DNA from: Brachynemurus nebulosus
Lineage: Eukaryota > Arthropoda > Insecta > Neuroptera > Myrmeleontidae
Direction: 5' to 3'
DNA: 64,000 bases
NCBI GenBank assembly: GCA_035578155.1
Contig: JAPWDM010000033.1
Span: 2,129,001-2,193,000, forward strand
Shown here piece after piece: positions 1 to 11,684 of the stretch. The notes under the pieces are model-generated. The model was not told the origin of the DNA, searched no databases, and saw only the letters and a list, made by a program, of their open reading frames with translations. Positions within the stretch are counted from its first letter, which is position 1, and each line of letters opens with the position of its first letter. The position numbers were made by a program, and so were the translations under genes.

Positions 1-647
1 TTTATCACAATCTTTTTGTTTCTGAATTATATATTTTAGTAATCAGTGATATTTGAGTTTAAAATGTGTTTTATCAGTGTTTTTCTTATAAATTATAACT
101 TTCTTTTATCGTTCTAACGGTTTTTTGCATTTTATTTAAAATGTAATTCCTGGAAAAATTTTTTTGACTTTTAGATACTTTCTTTGTTTTTCTTTGGGCG
201 TGGTATTTTCGTATTTCTTTGTGTCCACATCCCACTAAGATGTACAAAATTTTTTTAAAATCTAAAGTTTAATTCAATTAATTGTAAGCTGGTTTTTTAT
301 CCAGACAGTTTCATTATGGTATATCAAAATTTGTTGTTTTTTACACTAGATACAAAAATTAATTTTTTATTCTTGACAATTTCTAAACGTTTTCTGAAAT
401 GTGGAGTTTGATGACTGCGATTTTTAGGTCTGCTGTTTTTGAGAATGACTATTAAAATATGTCGAAACTAGTTAAACGTGACCTTTTATTTCTTCTTTTT
501 AATTTCAATTTTCATTTTCTTTTTGATTTTTTGATAATGTTGATGTAGTGATTGTTATCACTTTATTTGCGGGTTTGTCGTCTTTTGTATTATTGATTGT
601 AATTTTCCCGCAGTTGGTTTTGATTGTGTAAGTATTATGCTGATTTG
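1..647. other. AT-rich stretch, no gene seen
   Basis: The sequence is AT-rich with many T tracts and no open frame that resembles a known protein. The first recognisable coding signal begins near 648, so this is the left flank of the R1-clade fragment or an older, unrecognisable repeat. Confidence 0.5.
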
Positions 648-1290
648 CTTAAAAAAATAAAAGACTCGATTAACATAGATGACATCGGTGTCAAGGTCTA
701 AAATGTTAAGAAAACTAGAGTCGGGGACCTGGTAGTGACAGTTTCTAGTTCGGAGATGGCGGGCAAACTCAGGCAAGAAATTGTCGATGGCATCAGAGGT
801 GGCGATTCGTGGACCCATGACTGGGATACTTATTATGGGTATAAATGCAGATGCCACTGATCAAGAAATAGTGAAGGTTGTTAGCAACAAATGTAATATA
901 CCAGAAAGACTTGTGAGGCCCAAAAATATAGTGAAAAATAGGAACGAAACTAGAACAGCCTCCGTTGAGCTTCCTAAGGAGGCAGCAAAGGGTATACTGT
1001 GCGAGGGAACACTGAGGATAGGGTGGTCGGACGCGGATGTAAAGGAGCGCCTAACCCTGCAAAGGTGCTTTAAGTGCCTAGACTTCGGCCACAGGACATC
1101 TAAGTGCGCTGTCAAAGAAAGCCGGAGCGACAAATCCCTAAGGTGCGGTGAGCAGGGCCACAAAGCAAAAGGGTGTGAAAAGGAGCCTTTTTGTAGTAAG
1201 TGCAATGTGCTTGGGCAGAGAGCAGACGTGATGAAGTGCCCGATTTATAGAAGGTTGGTGGAGGTACAGAGAGGGAGAGGAGGCGATTAA
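648..1290 (+). pseudogene. R1-clade LINE ORF1 (gag-like), 3' part, broken
   Basis: This is the C-terminal half of an R1-clade ORF1, the nucleic-acid-binding gag-like protein that packages LINE RNA. From 648 the frame reads IKDSINIDDIGVKV and then NVKKTRVGDLVVTV, the conserved region upstream of the zinc knuckles, with a stop between the two blocks. A frameshift near 787 moves the reading to the frame of RGPMTGILIMGINADAT. A zinc-knuckle array follows: CFKCLDFGHRTSKC is intact, the second has lost its first Cys (SLRCGEQGHKAKGC), and the third has Gln in place of His (CSKCNVLGQRADVMKC). The frame ends at 1290, just upstream of the ORF2 remains. The 5' part of ORF1 is missing, so the copy is 5' truncated and decayed. 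The clade assignment rests on the endonuclease and RT that follow. Confidence 0.75.
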
Positions 1291-1323
1291 ATTAAACTAA
1301 ACTTAAACTAAAATTAACAGCTA

Positions 1324-4190
1324 AGCATGGCGTAGTTAAAAATCCTACAGGTTAACGCAATGAGGGCGAGAGCTGCAGTAGATAAAGCGCTAGCAACTGC
1401 AAGGGTGAAAGGTGCCGACATGATAATAATCAGCGAGCCAAACAAGAATTTGGTACAAAGTAATAAATAGTTTAAGGATCAACGAGTAGATGTAGCGATG
1501 ATTATTCTAAACAGACAATTAGAGGTTAAAAGGGTTAGAGCTAGAAGGGGGTATACATGCCTGCACCTGAAGGACCTATGTATCATCGGATACTATCTCT
1601 CGCCCAATATAAGCTTAACTGAGTATCAAGAACCTGTAAATGAGATCATGGAGGAAGTTAGGGTCCTAAGGGAGGACTGCATTGTGCTGGGGGATATGAA
1701 TGCAAAGTCCCCTCAATGGGGGTCACCGATGAAGGATGCGAAGGGGGAATATTGGGAAGAGTGGTGTGCTGAGCTCGACATAGTGATTTTAAATGAGGGA
1801 GACACTCCAACGTTCCAGAGAAGGGGGGCTACATCCCACATAGATATAAGTATTTGTAACGGACGATCTGCACCAAGGGTGAAGGGCTGGACTGTTTTAA
1901 ATGAAGAGACGCTTATTGACCACGCGTACATATGGTTTGAAGTTGATAACGCGGGTGCTAAGAGACCTAAAGACAGGGAGGGGGAGCAGATAGATTGGGA
2001 AGTATACAAAAATGGACTGGAACTCAGAACACTGGAAAAATGTGCGCAAATTATAAAGGAAATGGTTGAATTTGTTACAAATAGGAAAGGAAATGTAATA
2101 ACTAAACCATATTGGTGGAATGAGGATATAGAGCAAGCAAGAAAAGAATGCAATAAGAAAAGAAGAGAAATAACCCGGAGACGAAAAGTTAATGTAATAG
2201 ACACAGAAGACATAGAGCGATTATATCGAGAGCATAAAGAAGAGAAAAGCAAACTGAAAAAATTGATTTTTATATCTATAAAAGAGCATTGGCGAAGGCT
2301 GTCCGAGCAGTTGGAGGAAGACATATGGGGCGAAGGATACAAAATTGTCAGAAGTAAATTTGAAAAAGCACCATACAAACTTGACGCTGAAAGAAGACTC
2401 GAAATCGCGGTAGAATTATTCCCAACGGGGAGGTCTTGTTAGGTTACTCCACCAGTTCAGGAAAACATTGAGCTCTTCGATAAGGAGGAATTGGTACAAG
2501 TGGCAAGGCAAATCAAAAACGGGAGATCACCGGGACCGGGCGCAATCCCCTACGAAGCAGTGAAGAAAGCAGTCGAGGTCGTTCCGGAATGGATGCTAAA
2601 AATAATGAATAATCTGCTAAGCGAACAGACCTTTCCCAAGGTGTGGAAACGTGCGAAATTGGTACTAGTACCAAAACCGGGCAAGCCTATAGAAGAGGCA
2701 TCAGCACACAGGCCTCTGTGCATGTTGAACACTCTAGGCAAGTTTTATGAAGAAATGATACGGATTAGGCTAGAGAAGGAATTAAACGAAACGGAAGTGT
2801 TACAGGTGAATCAGTATGGATTCAGGAAGGGGCGATCTACGATAGATGCGGTGAAACGAATCCTAAATATTGTGAGAGAGACGAGGTATAAGTGGTGCGC
2901 ATTGATTACGCTAGACATTAAGAACGCATTTAATACAATTACGCATAGCGCGATAATTAATAAACTAAGAAGGAATGGTATCTCGGAATATTTGATAAGA
3001 ATAATTAGTACATACCTACAGAATAGAAGCCTCATAGTCGACAAAGAAAATGAAATCGAAGTGACGGCAGGTGTCAGGACCTGTCCTATGGAACATTGGG
3101 TATAATGATGTTTTAGAGATGGAGTTGGGGGAGGGAGTCACTAGTGTAGGCTATGCTGACGACTTGGCCGTGGTGGCATGTGCCGAGAGTCAGGAAACTC
3201 TAGAGTGGGCGGTAGATGAAGCAGTGAGAAGAATCGATGTATGGATGGGTATAAACAATTTAGAGTTGGCTCCGGAAAAAACTGAAGCCGTGATATTGAA
3301 GGGCCCGAGAAATAGAAATAATATCACTTTTAACGTCAGAAATAAGAGCGTGAGGCCATCGAAGGCAATTAAGTTTTTAAGGATAATGGTGGACAACTAG
3401 ATGACTTTCTCTGAGCATATAAAGAACACAACGACCAGGGCGGAAAGGGCGGCGGCCTCAATATCTCGCTTAATGCCGAACGTAGGAGGACCGACGAGCG
3501 AGAAGCGCAGAGCATTGGGCGGCGTAGTGCAGTCGATAATATTATATGGAGCACCAGTATGGGCATCGGTCCTGTACTTGAAGAAGTACAGGGATATGCT
3601 AGTCAAAACGCTGAGGAAGTTCCTAATAAGAGTAGCGAGCTCCTACAGGACAGTATCCGCAGTTACTTTGCAGACGCTGACTGTCCCCATTGATCTCTTA
3701 ATATTAGAAAGGTGGGAGGCATATCGCGACAAGGGAGAGCGGACGAAGGCAGAGAGAAGAGCGATTACCCTGAATAGATGGCAGAAAAGATGGAATGGTG
3801 AAAGGGGATGTGGTCAATGGACTAAAAGATTGATCCCAGACGTTAGAAGATGGTATGGCTGCAAATTTAAGAAATTAAATTATTACCTCACGCAGGCCTT
3901 TTCGGGACATGGGTCCTTCAGAACATTTACATATAAAATTGGGAAAGCGGAGAATAAGTTGTGCATCTATTGTTATAAAGAGGATTCACCGGAACACACT
4001 TTGTTTGAGTGTGAAAGGTAGGAGGGTTTCAGAATAAGGGCAAACAGGATGGTGGAACATGTCATCACGGCTGAAAATATGACAGGTACCATGGTAGTGG
4101 ATAAAAAAGCTGGCAGGCGATTGAGGAGATACTGGGGGGGATAATGTCAACGAAGGAGGAGGAGGAAAGAGTACACCAACAACGATAGTA
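1324..4190 (+). pseudogene. R1-clade LINE ORF2 (APE endonuclease + reverse transcriptase), broken
   Basis: ORF2 of an R1-clade retrotransposon encodes an apurinic-type endonuclease and a reverse transcriptase for target-primed integration. The start reads LKILQVNAMRARAAVDKAL and then GADMIIISEPN, the usual R1 endonuclease opening, but stops follow near 1330 and 1470. Endonuclease motifs LGDMNAKSPQWGSP, SHIDISIC and LIDHAYIWF lie at about 1690-1935. After a stop at 2440 the RT continues with GRSPGPGAIPYEAVKK, QYGFRKGRSTIDA, LDIKNAF and the active site GYADDLAVVA (about 3150). The conserved PQG block before YADD is damaged by a frameshift near 3075, and another stop lies at 3400. The C-terminal zinc motif CIYCYKEDSPEHTLFEC is at 3960-4015. 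At least five breaks make it non-coding. No rDNA or telomeric repeat flanks it, so the target is unknown. Confidence 0.8.
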
Positions 4191-4940
4191 TTTTAGCTTA
4201 CTTTCTCTCATTTTATCTTCTCTCTTGTTTTATTCTTTTCTATTATATTTTTTATCTTGTTTTTCCTGTTTTTTCTACTTCTTCTCACCTCGTTTTATTG
4301 TTTTATTTGATCTCTCTTTTGGATTATCTTATTGTTTTGGTTTTTTCTTTTGCTAGTGGCGAGCCTTTTGCTCGTCTTGTTATCAATTTCGTTATTGGTT
4401 ATTGTTATTTGTTAATGGCGAGCCTTTTGCTCGTCTTGTTATTAAGTTTTGTTGTTGGTTGTTGTTGTTGTTTTTGTTAACAGCGAGCCTTCTGCTCGTT
4501 TTGTTTTTAAAAAAGTTTTTTTTTTTAATTTTGTTGTTGGTTACTGTGATTATGATTCGTTGAGGCTGTTGCTGTTTTGTTTTGCTGTTGTATTACACAT
4601 CGTCTTAATACACAGGAGTTTTGCTTTTTTGCTTTTCTTCCGGGCGGACATGAACTGGGTATCTTGTTGTTTTGTGTTACTGATTTCTTGTTCCCGGGTA
4701 ACTTTACCCCCGCATGACTTGTTTATTTCTTACGGCGATTAAGTACTTTCCGTGTTTTTGGATGCCGTGTGCGATTTACCTTATGTCGCGATGATATATC
4801 ATCTATGGCGGTACCGCGACATGGGGGGGGGGTAAAGTAAGTGGAAGGCTTTTTAGTTGGTAAAAGTCCAACTCGCTCAGCCAACACCCTGAGTGTATCA
4901 CTGGATATTTTCCCCTCCACGATAAAAAGAAAAAAAGAAA
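4191..4940 (+). other. 3' UTR of the R1-clade fragment
   Basis: This T-rich stretch follows the ORF2 remains and ends in GC-rich blocks (a G10 run near 4825) and an A/G-rich tail at about 4921-4940 that may be a decayed poly(A). It has no convincing protein; the V/L/F-rich open frames here come from T-rich DNA. It includes the hairpin repeats annotated separately. The foldback element begins immediately after it. Confidence 0.5.
4358..4500 (+). repeat. Three hairpin-forming repeats in the R1-clade 3' UTR
   Basis: The segment GCGAGCCTTTTGCTCG occurs at about 4359 and 4418, with a variant GCGAGCCTTCTGCTCG at 4483, so spacing is about 59-65 bp. Each copy can fold as a CGAGC/GCTCG stem with a five-base loop; the third copy changes only the loop. 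T/G-rich spacers separate them. Such repeats in a LINE 3' UTR could be read by the element's own RT, but that is inference. Confidence 0.7.
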
Positions 4941-5636
4941 GGAAAGAGCGAAAAATTCTGCATCCGAATATGACCTTGAAGTCAGTGATGAAGGTCAAAT
5001 TAAGGTCAAATGCTGATTTTTGCTATAATTTTAATTGAAAATTCTACTGTAATTTTTTTTAATTTTGACGTTCCATAGTAAGTGTAGATAGGATGTAGAT
5101 CTGCGCAGTAGGTGTAGCCAGAATGTAGACGTGCGCACTTGGTGCAGTTAAGATGTAGATGTGCGCAGTAAGTGAAATAGATAGGAATAAGGTTGAAGGA
5201 AGAATAAAAAAATGAAATATTTCAAAAATTACTCCATAAAATTGTAACTTTAAAATATTTGACTGTATAGGCTAACTTGTTCGTCTAATATGTTGTTAGG
5301 TTACAATTTTATGTGGTAACTTTAAAATATTTCAGTTTTTTATTCTTCCTACAACTTCATTCCTACTTACTTCACTTACTGCGCATGTCTACATCCTACC
5401 TGCACCTAGTGCGCACGTTTACATGCTGGCTACACCTATTGCGCAAGCCTACATTCTGACTACACCTACTGCACAGGTCTACATCTTGTCTGCACCTACT
5501 GCCAAACGTAAAAATTAAAAAAATTACAGTAGAATTTTCAATTAAAAATTACAGTAAAAATCAGATTTTGACCTTAATTTGACCTTGATCACTGACATCA
5601 AGGCCATATTCGGATACAGAATTTTTCGCTCTTTCC
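4941..5636. mobile_element. Foldback element with 30-bp minisatellite arms
   Basis: The left arm begins GGAAAGAGCGAAAAATTCTG (4941) and the right arm ends with its reverse complement (to 5636). The two arms pair almost to the centre, leaving a loop of about 50 bp near 5254-5304. Inside the left arm a 30-bp unit is repeated three times (5077-5166). The right arm carries the complementary unit four times (5378-5497). No transposase is present, so it is a non-autonomous foldback/MITE. I could not define a TSD. Confidence 0.8.
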
Positions 5637-5681
5637 ATTTCCGAGGTCGAAAAGGGGGGTTACCACTTAAGAAAACGGAGT

Positions 5682-5732
5682 TGACCTTGATATGACCTTG
5701 ATCCTTGACCTTGAGGTCAAAGTCAAAGTCAC
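5682..5732. promoter_or_regulatory. Cluster of nuclear-receptor-like half-sites
   Basis: TGACCTTGA (the reverse complement of the extended half-site TCAAGGTCA bound by FTZ-F1/ERR-type receptors) occurs at 5682, 5693 and 5706. It is followed by AGGTCAAAGTCA, a direct repeat with one-base spacing like HNF4/USP sites. More copies lie at 4971 and 5580 inside the foldback. Function is unproven and no gene promoter is recognised nearby. Confidence 0.25.
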
Positions 5733-6243
5733 CATCGGATGCGCCGTAAAAAATGCTGAAACTTTTGTCACCATCATTTATCCCAAAAATGCTTTACCGC
5801 TGAGATTTTTCACCGTTTCCATACTTTTGACTAATCCTGTATACATATCGGCAGCTTACAAGGAAAACTGACTGTCTGCAGTGTCTTCTTCGAGTATATA
5901 TGTATGATCTCGAGTTTCGAATAATACGGTTTCGAATAACAGAACAAATTGACTGTATTATTCGAGGGATGCATGTAGTTCATTTCATTGTTAGGCTGTG
6001 TTTCCTCGTGCAAGAAAACTTTTGCAAAAAGTGTCAGACAGTAGCTTGCAGGTGCAAACTGCGTAGCAAGTGCACTCGCAATAGTTTGTTAAGCGTTTCC
6101 TTCAAGTAGTTGCGAGTATAACAAATTGCAAGTCTAAACGTGTCCACATCGACATGCGACAGATCTCGTTGCTTATTGGCCTAGTTTCGTATATCTCACA
6201 CTCGCGCCTAGTCGGTTTTGTTTTATTTTTGTTGATAATATAA
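5733..6243. other. Unassigned upstream region of the MADF remnant
   Basis: This half kilobase of mixed composition has no recognisable protein. It runs up to the ATG of the MADF-like pseudogene and could be its old promoter or 5' UTR. Nothing more can be supported from sequence. Confidence 0.4.
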
Positions 6244-6358
6244 AATGAATCAACGACAGACACGTGAATGGTCTGCAGAAAATACCATTAAATTAATAGG
6301 GTGTTATGAATGCAACGCTTGTTTGTGGGACAATCAGTATGTGGATTATAAAAAACAG

Positions 6359-6391
<33 letters not shown>

Positions 6392-6515
6392 TGTACACTT
6401 AATCACGTCGCACAAGAATTCTCTACAACTGAGAATGAAGTGTGCCGAAGACTGCATAATTTAAGAAGGTAATGGCAGAATTAATTCAAAAAATTAAAGA
6501 TCAATAAGAGTGGAA
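6244..6515 (+). pseudogene. MADF-domain protein fragment interrupted by an A tract
   Basis: From an ATG at 6244 the frame reads REWSAENTIKLIGCYECNAC and then LWDNQYVDYKKQ, which matches the first half of a MADF domain (a Myb/SANT-like DNA-binding fold with the conserved CLWD and YK motifs). The frame stops at TAA just before about 29 consecutive A bases. Beyond the tract the sequence reads LNHVAQEFSTTENEV and CRRLHNLRR, which fits the second half of the same domain. MADF proteins occur both as insect transcription factors and as accessory proteins of PIF/Harbinger transposons. I cannot tell which source this had. No later exon or transposase is visible nearby. Confidence 0.55.
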
Positions 6516-9001
6516 GTAGCTGAGACTTTTTGTACTTTCATTGTGGGTTATTTATTCTGATAAATATTAGATTGCAATAAAAATTGAAAATTATTTAGAA
6601 TTTTTTAATTTTATATATTTTTTTAAAAAAATTTTATTATATAATGTGGCGGGATAAAAAAATATATTCTGGAATAGAGGTTATTACTTTTTAAAACAAT
6701 ATTTCATATATGATGAATAATCTGAGAGCTAACCTTTTGCTTTCAAGACTACTAAAGTAGCGGAAGCATTTGTTTTTGAATTTTAGAGCTTCTTGAACAA
6801 TTTTGGTTTCGTGTCTATCTGTGCGTCCGTCTGTGTGTCGTCAAAATCGCACTAAGTGGCACAACTTCTGAACTATTCTGTTTCTTTTTGATGAAATTTT
6901 CATAAATTATGCAGTTTGGCTCCTAGATGGTCTCCTACGAATATCATTGTAATCGGAGTAATAGTAGCCACGGCGCTATCATGAAATCCCATTAAATATG
7001 GATATCTTACTTACTTCTAATACCATTTATCTGAAATTTTAAGAGTATTTGAGAGTTAGTGCATATATAGTCCCCTATAAATTTCAATATAATCAGAGTC
7101 ATAATAGTTACCGTGCATGCAAAAACGTGAAATAGAGAATTGAGGACCTAAAGTACGTCTAAAATTAGCAATATAAGAATCTACGAAAAGGTCTCATAGT
7201 ACGAAAATTAAATATACAATTAAAATATGAGTATAACTAGTCGTTGGGCGAGCAGAGTGATACACTTAGAAGGAACTGATGTACAAAAATTCAAAATACC
7301 AAATTTAAATGATTGTGTAGTCAAAATTATCCATCAAATAGGTGCCATCAAATAGGGTTCAAATTAAAAAGTTGTAGGACTTATAACAAAATTCTGTTTA
7401 AATACTCTTGAAAGTTCTGAAAAAGATGAAAGTAACGTTAAAATAGTTTCCCAGGGCCTTGGTGCTTCAAGAAGGTCCTAAAATAGAAATGCTTCTAACA
7501 TTATTGCTACGGGTATAATAAATACCTTGAGTTGCAAGTTTTCATGACTGTACGACGGAAATATAATTTCAGAGTACACTTTTATGGAAAGCTTGGAATT
7601 TATCTTAAAGTATTTCTTATTTCAAACATTACTTTAATAATTTGATAAGGCACGAAATTTAAGACAAGAAGCAGTTTAAGCATAAAAGCACTTTAAAGAT
7701 TGTATAAAAACTTGTTACGAGTATAAGGAAGCTGTGTGCCACACCCCACTGGCAGCGTATCATTTATTTGAAAAACAGTTAAGGATATTTAGGAGGTATC
7801 TCAAAATCCTATAAGACCTATAAGATAGATTAATGTTCCTCATTAAATACTGAAGCCCCTGTGAAAATTTCAAACCGATTCACTTAGCCGTTAAAAAGTT
7901 ATTGCAATAAAAAAAAGCTGTAATTTTACACGTAATCTTATGGAAATTCGAGGACAGAACAGATTAAATTCATTTTGATTAACAAAAAAAAAAGGGTACC
8001 AAGCATTCCAAACTTTCATAATAATAATATAACTTGAATTCTACAGAATTTCTTTCTATAGTCCGTGTACAGAATCAATTTTGCATAGATTTATTGAAAT
8101 TCACTAAATGGTTGTCGAGAAAAAAAGTATTAACAATTCAAAAAACCGGCTTTTACTTGATAATTTAAAAATCAAGGTATACTCACTGCCAAAGGTTAGT
8201 TAAATTTTTTTTACATTATTCGTTTTTTCTCGTTTTTTTCAAAATTTTTGATGAAATTTACGATTTTCTCTTGAACTATACATATATTTTGTTAGTGTCG
8301 ATACAATTTATTTACCTCATAGTCTGTTATACAACGCAATTATTTACGAATTTCTAATTTTATGTACTTTTGTCTCCGATTGTACCTCCCAAACATCCTT
8401 AAGGTCTTATCGGTATGAACTAAATTGCCATAGCTTTCGCGATATCTAGCTTTCGTTTGTGAATACCTCTGGGATAAGTTGCGATAGTATGATCTGCGAA
8501 CTTCTCGCAATATATTTATTGCAGACAAAAATTTCAAGAATTTATACGATATGTAAATGGTATTGCAATAAACTCATGCAAGAATTCTGGGAGTGTTCCT
8601 GCACGTGGCAACGCAGCCTTACACTTTATTTAGTCCGTGTGAATTACTTCTTGCCGTACAACCTTTCTATTCTATCATTACGACGTTTTTATAAAGTCGT
8701 TTTAATTTTTAATAAATTCTTGTGGACACCTAAACGTATAGTATACATTAGCATAGGCAGTAGGGACGCTAACTGAGCCAAACTAATTTTTATGAGCGTA
8801 ATATACAAACCTAAATCACAACACATACATTCATTGGACGTTATGTTACGTTGTATTTGAAAGGAAATCACTTCTGGAATAACAACGTGTATTTTTAGTT
8901 ACTTTTCGCAGCCTTAATTACGATTTTTTAAATTATTATTGCTCAAATCCATAAACTTATAAGTAATATACAGTATATTATATTATATGTATTCTTATCC
9001 A
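6516..9001. other. AT-rich unassigned region with diffuse repeats
   Basis: No supported gene lies here. At about 6890-6990 and 7010-7135 two degenerate copies of a roughly 120-bp unit appear (shared words such as CCTA.AAAT.TCA.T.TAATC.GAGT). The region is probably old non-autonomous transposon sequence. Short open frames at 8340-8776 on both strands overlap and resemble nothing I recognise. Confidence 0.4.
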
Positions 9002-9852
9002 ACTGCATCAGAAGGAGGGTAATGTTTTTCGAAAGTTTGTATGTATCCCCTAATTATGTTTCTTTGGCGCAGCCTGCAGCCTAAACGGCTTGACGGATTT
9101 TGGTAAAGAAGGTGTCGCTGGATTCGTCTTAATCTGCGGATTGCTAATATAGGCTACATGAAATTTCAAAATTCATCCCCTAAATAGGGGATGAAAAATT
9201 TACATAGTAAACCATTGGGTCTAGAAACGTGAAATTTTGTACAAAGGTTCCTTTAGTAACGTAAGCAAGCATCAAGAGTGGATTTTTAGAATTTCGTTTC
9301 CTAAGGGGTTAAAGTAGGGGATGAAAATTTACATAGAAATTGTTGAGTCTAGAAACGTGAAATTCTACAAAGGGGTTCTTTATATAATGTAGGCGAGCAC
9401 CAATAAGGGGTTTTGGAAATTCACCCCCTAACAGGATAAAATAGGGGGTTAAAATTTATTTAAAAATCCTACTGGGCCCAGAAACGTGAAATTTTGTATA
9501 GGATTTCCTTATGTATCGTAGGTGAGCTCTAAGATGAGATTTTTGGAATTTTATTCCGTAAGGATATAAAATAGGGGATGAAAATTTATATAGAAAACCA
9601 TTAAGTCTAGAAACGCGAAATTCTGCACAGGGTTTTTTAGTAACGTAGGCGAGTACCAAGTGCAGATTTTTAAAATTTCATAGCCTAAAGCGGTAGGACA
9701 ATGGTTGAAAATTTATATGGAAACTAGTTTTTGTTGATGAAATCATCCGTGTGGAGTCGATGAGGACATAGTAAGTGTACGAAATCATTTACTCAACTTT
9801 CAGTGACTCTAGCGGATGAAGTCGTAGACAAAACCTATTATATTAGAGCTAG
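9002..9852 (+). mobile_element. Helitron-like non-autonomous repeat, copy A
   Basis: The unit starts near CAACTGCATCAGAAGGAGGG and runs to TTAGAGCTAG followed by T, matching the Helitron 3' signature CTRR inserted before T. Inside are about five imperfect tandem units of roughly 115 bp, each with a core like GTCTAGAAACGTGAAATT. An inverted relative lies at 26865-27965. No Rep/helicase is encoded. The Helitron label rests on the CTAG end and the similarity to other CTAG-ended repeats in the window. Confidence 0.55.
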
Positions 9853-9972
9853 TATAAAAAAAATTAATATTAAATTCGTGGTAATTTAGGCTGTCAGTCG
9901 CTGTAATCTCTTGTATGCAAACCTATATATTTTTTCTTTTAAATAATTAAACAACGCTAAAAATGCCTAAAT

Positions 9973-10246
9973 AAAAATTAATTAAAAAAATCAAAAAACC
10001 CAACTGCGTTTAAAGTAAACTAAAATGGTGTAAACAAGAGGAAATAGAGAAAAAGAAGAATGAATAAAAAGTAAAGCAGTCGGAGACATACCTGTTGTAC
10101 CAAGTTAAACAGAAAAGTTTGATGCCTCCGACTGCTTTACTTTTTATTCATTCTTCTTTTTCTCTATTTTATCTTGTTTACACCATTTTAGTTTACTTTA
10201 AACGCAGTCGGGTTTTTTGATTTTTTTAATTAATTTTTTTTGAATG
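9973..10246. repeat. Near-perfect palindrome linked to copy A
   Basis: Two arms of about 115 bp pair with only a few mismatches around a loop of about 40 bp at 10088-10128. The arm includes ACTGCGTTTAAAGTAAAC and ends near the loop in AAAGCAGTCGGA. The same palindrome, inverted and with a shortened outer arm, lies at about 26512-26745, always next to the Helitron-like unit, so the two move or were duplicated together. Confidence 0.8.
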
Positions 10247-10265
10247 ACATTGTACTCATAAGCTA

Positions 10266-11077
10266 GTATTCCAGGCGTCCCGTCCGGATGTATACATACG
10301 ATTTACATGTTAATGCATAACATTGGATTCCCATAAGGAAAAAGTTATGTCACAAGAGCGCTTTGGATAAACATATTTATATTTTAGATAATTTTCTTTT
10401 ATAAAATAATTTTTTTGCTTTATTTTACTATAAGAAATAAATAAATAACGTAAGAAATTGATAATTTCAATAAAAATTTGAATATAAATGACAGGAATTA
10501 GTTTTTCCACTTTTCTTAAACTAATATCTCAGTTGTTTTCTACGGCGGCTAGCACATTAACTGTATATTCAATTAATCCTACAACTGTAGCTGGTGTCTT
10601 TTTATGGTCATTCTGTACACAATCATATTTTTTTCTAAAATGCATTAAATTGTCTTAAGGTACGGTAGCGGACGATTAGGATACTTATAACACTGAATGA
10701 ATCCTTGGTACGACGCAAACGATTTCCTTCAATTCTCCACCATTTTATCTGTAATACTTATTTCTTCGACATAATATTCTTTCGGTATTTTTTTATTATT
10801 TTAATATATATTTTCAAAAAAATTAGAAAAAATGGCTTTTGAATTTACAAAAAATGACACAAATATTCATATGTAAAAATATGAGTTGCATGAATATTAC
10901 GACATTCATTTTTTATTTTACTGCATTATTATTGTTAAAACGATAATAACATATAGACTTGGTATTATTATTTTGTTCAAAGCACTCTTGTGACATAACT
11001 TTTCCCTTATGGGAAGTCAGTGTTACCAATTAACATGTGAACCGTATGTATACATCCAAACGGGATATTCAGTATAT
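10266..11077. mobile_element. MITE, family 1, copy 1
   Basis: Terminal inverted repeats of about 110 bp begin with CGTCCCGTCCGGATGTATAC on the left. On the right they end with the complement of a similar sequence that includes GGATGTATACATACGG. The inner part of both arms contains AAGTTATGTCACAAGAG. The interior is AT-rich with no transposase. A second copy lies at 53717-54508. The outer ends are TA-rich, which suggests a TA target, but no longer TSD is clear. The Gypsy LTR begins about 57 bp to the right. Confidence 0.7.
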
Positions 11078-11133
11078 TACATATATGTAATTAAAATCTA
11101 CATAATATACAATATTTTACATGGATAAAATAA

Positions 11134-11668
11134 TGTGAACGTTAGCCGAGTGCCTAAAGGATATTATCCTTGGCAAGAGGCGTTGAGGTCCGAACTCGTT
11201 AATTACGCCCAATTCGAGGATGTTGAGGTGCTGAGGGGGAGTGAGACAAACATTATATATAGATAAAAAGAAACAAAATATCACAGTTTATTTATAGCAT
11301 TACAACTAAATAAAAAAAAAATAATAAGTAAAATATAAAGAATTTACTTTTAGAGAAAGATGCGTACCCTTCTTACGTGTGTATCTGAACCTGACTTCGG
11401 ACTGGACCCCTTGGGAGCCAAGGCTATCTAGCGGTGTTGACTGGCCTGCCTTGACTGCCCTTGGACCGAACGAACGAATCTTTTTATAGTAAAATATTTT
11501 GCTGAAATATGCATTTTACAGAAATAATAATAATAATACAAGTTTATGTTATTTATGTGCATACTTCAACAAAAGTTCGTAAATAAACAACGTAAATAAA
11601 AATATTGAAATATTACAACAACACAATACTAGAACATAAATATTGATAATAAAGACCCGTTCGTTACA
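11134..11668 (-). repeat. 3' LTR of the Gypsy element
   Basis: This is the left copy in window coordinates and the 3' LTR in element orientation. It is preceded in element orientation by a purine-rich tract and followed by the ATAA duplication. It matches the other LTR over all 535 bp as far as I can see by eye. Confidence 0.95.
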
Positions 11669-11684
11669 ATGCTCCCCCCTTAAA
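11669..11684 (-). other. Polypurine tract of the Gypsy element
   Basis: On the minus strand the sequence AAGGGGGGAGCAT abuts the TG of the 3' LTR. Purine-rich tracts in this position prime plus-strand DNA synthesis in LTR retrotransposons. Its place right against the LTR supports the call. Confidence 0.75.

Noticed and set aside
861..1205. Minus-strand open frame over the zinc-knuckle region
   Set aside because: It is an antisense shadow of ORF1, which has three recognisable knuckles.
648..4190. R1 insertion in 28S rDNA
   Set aside because: No rDNA sequence flanks the element, so it belongs to another R1-clade family or is a displaced fragment.
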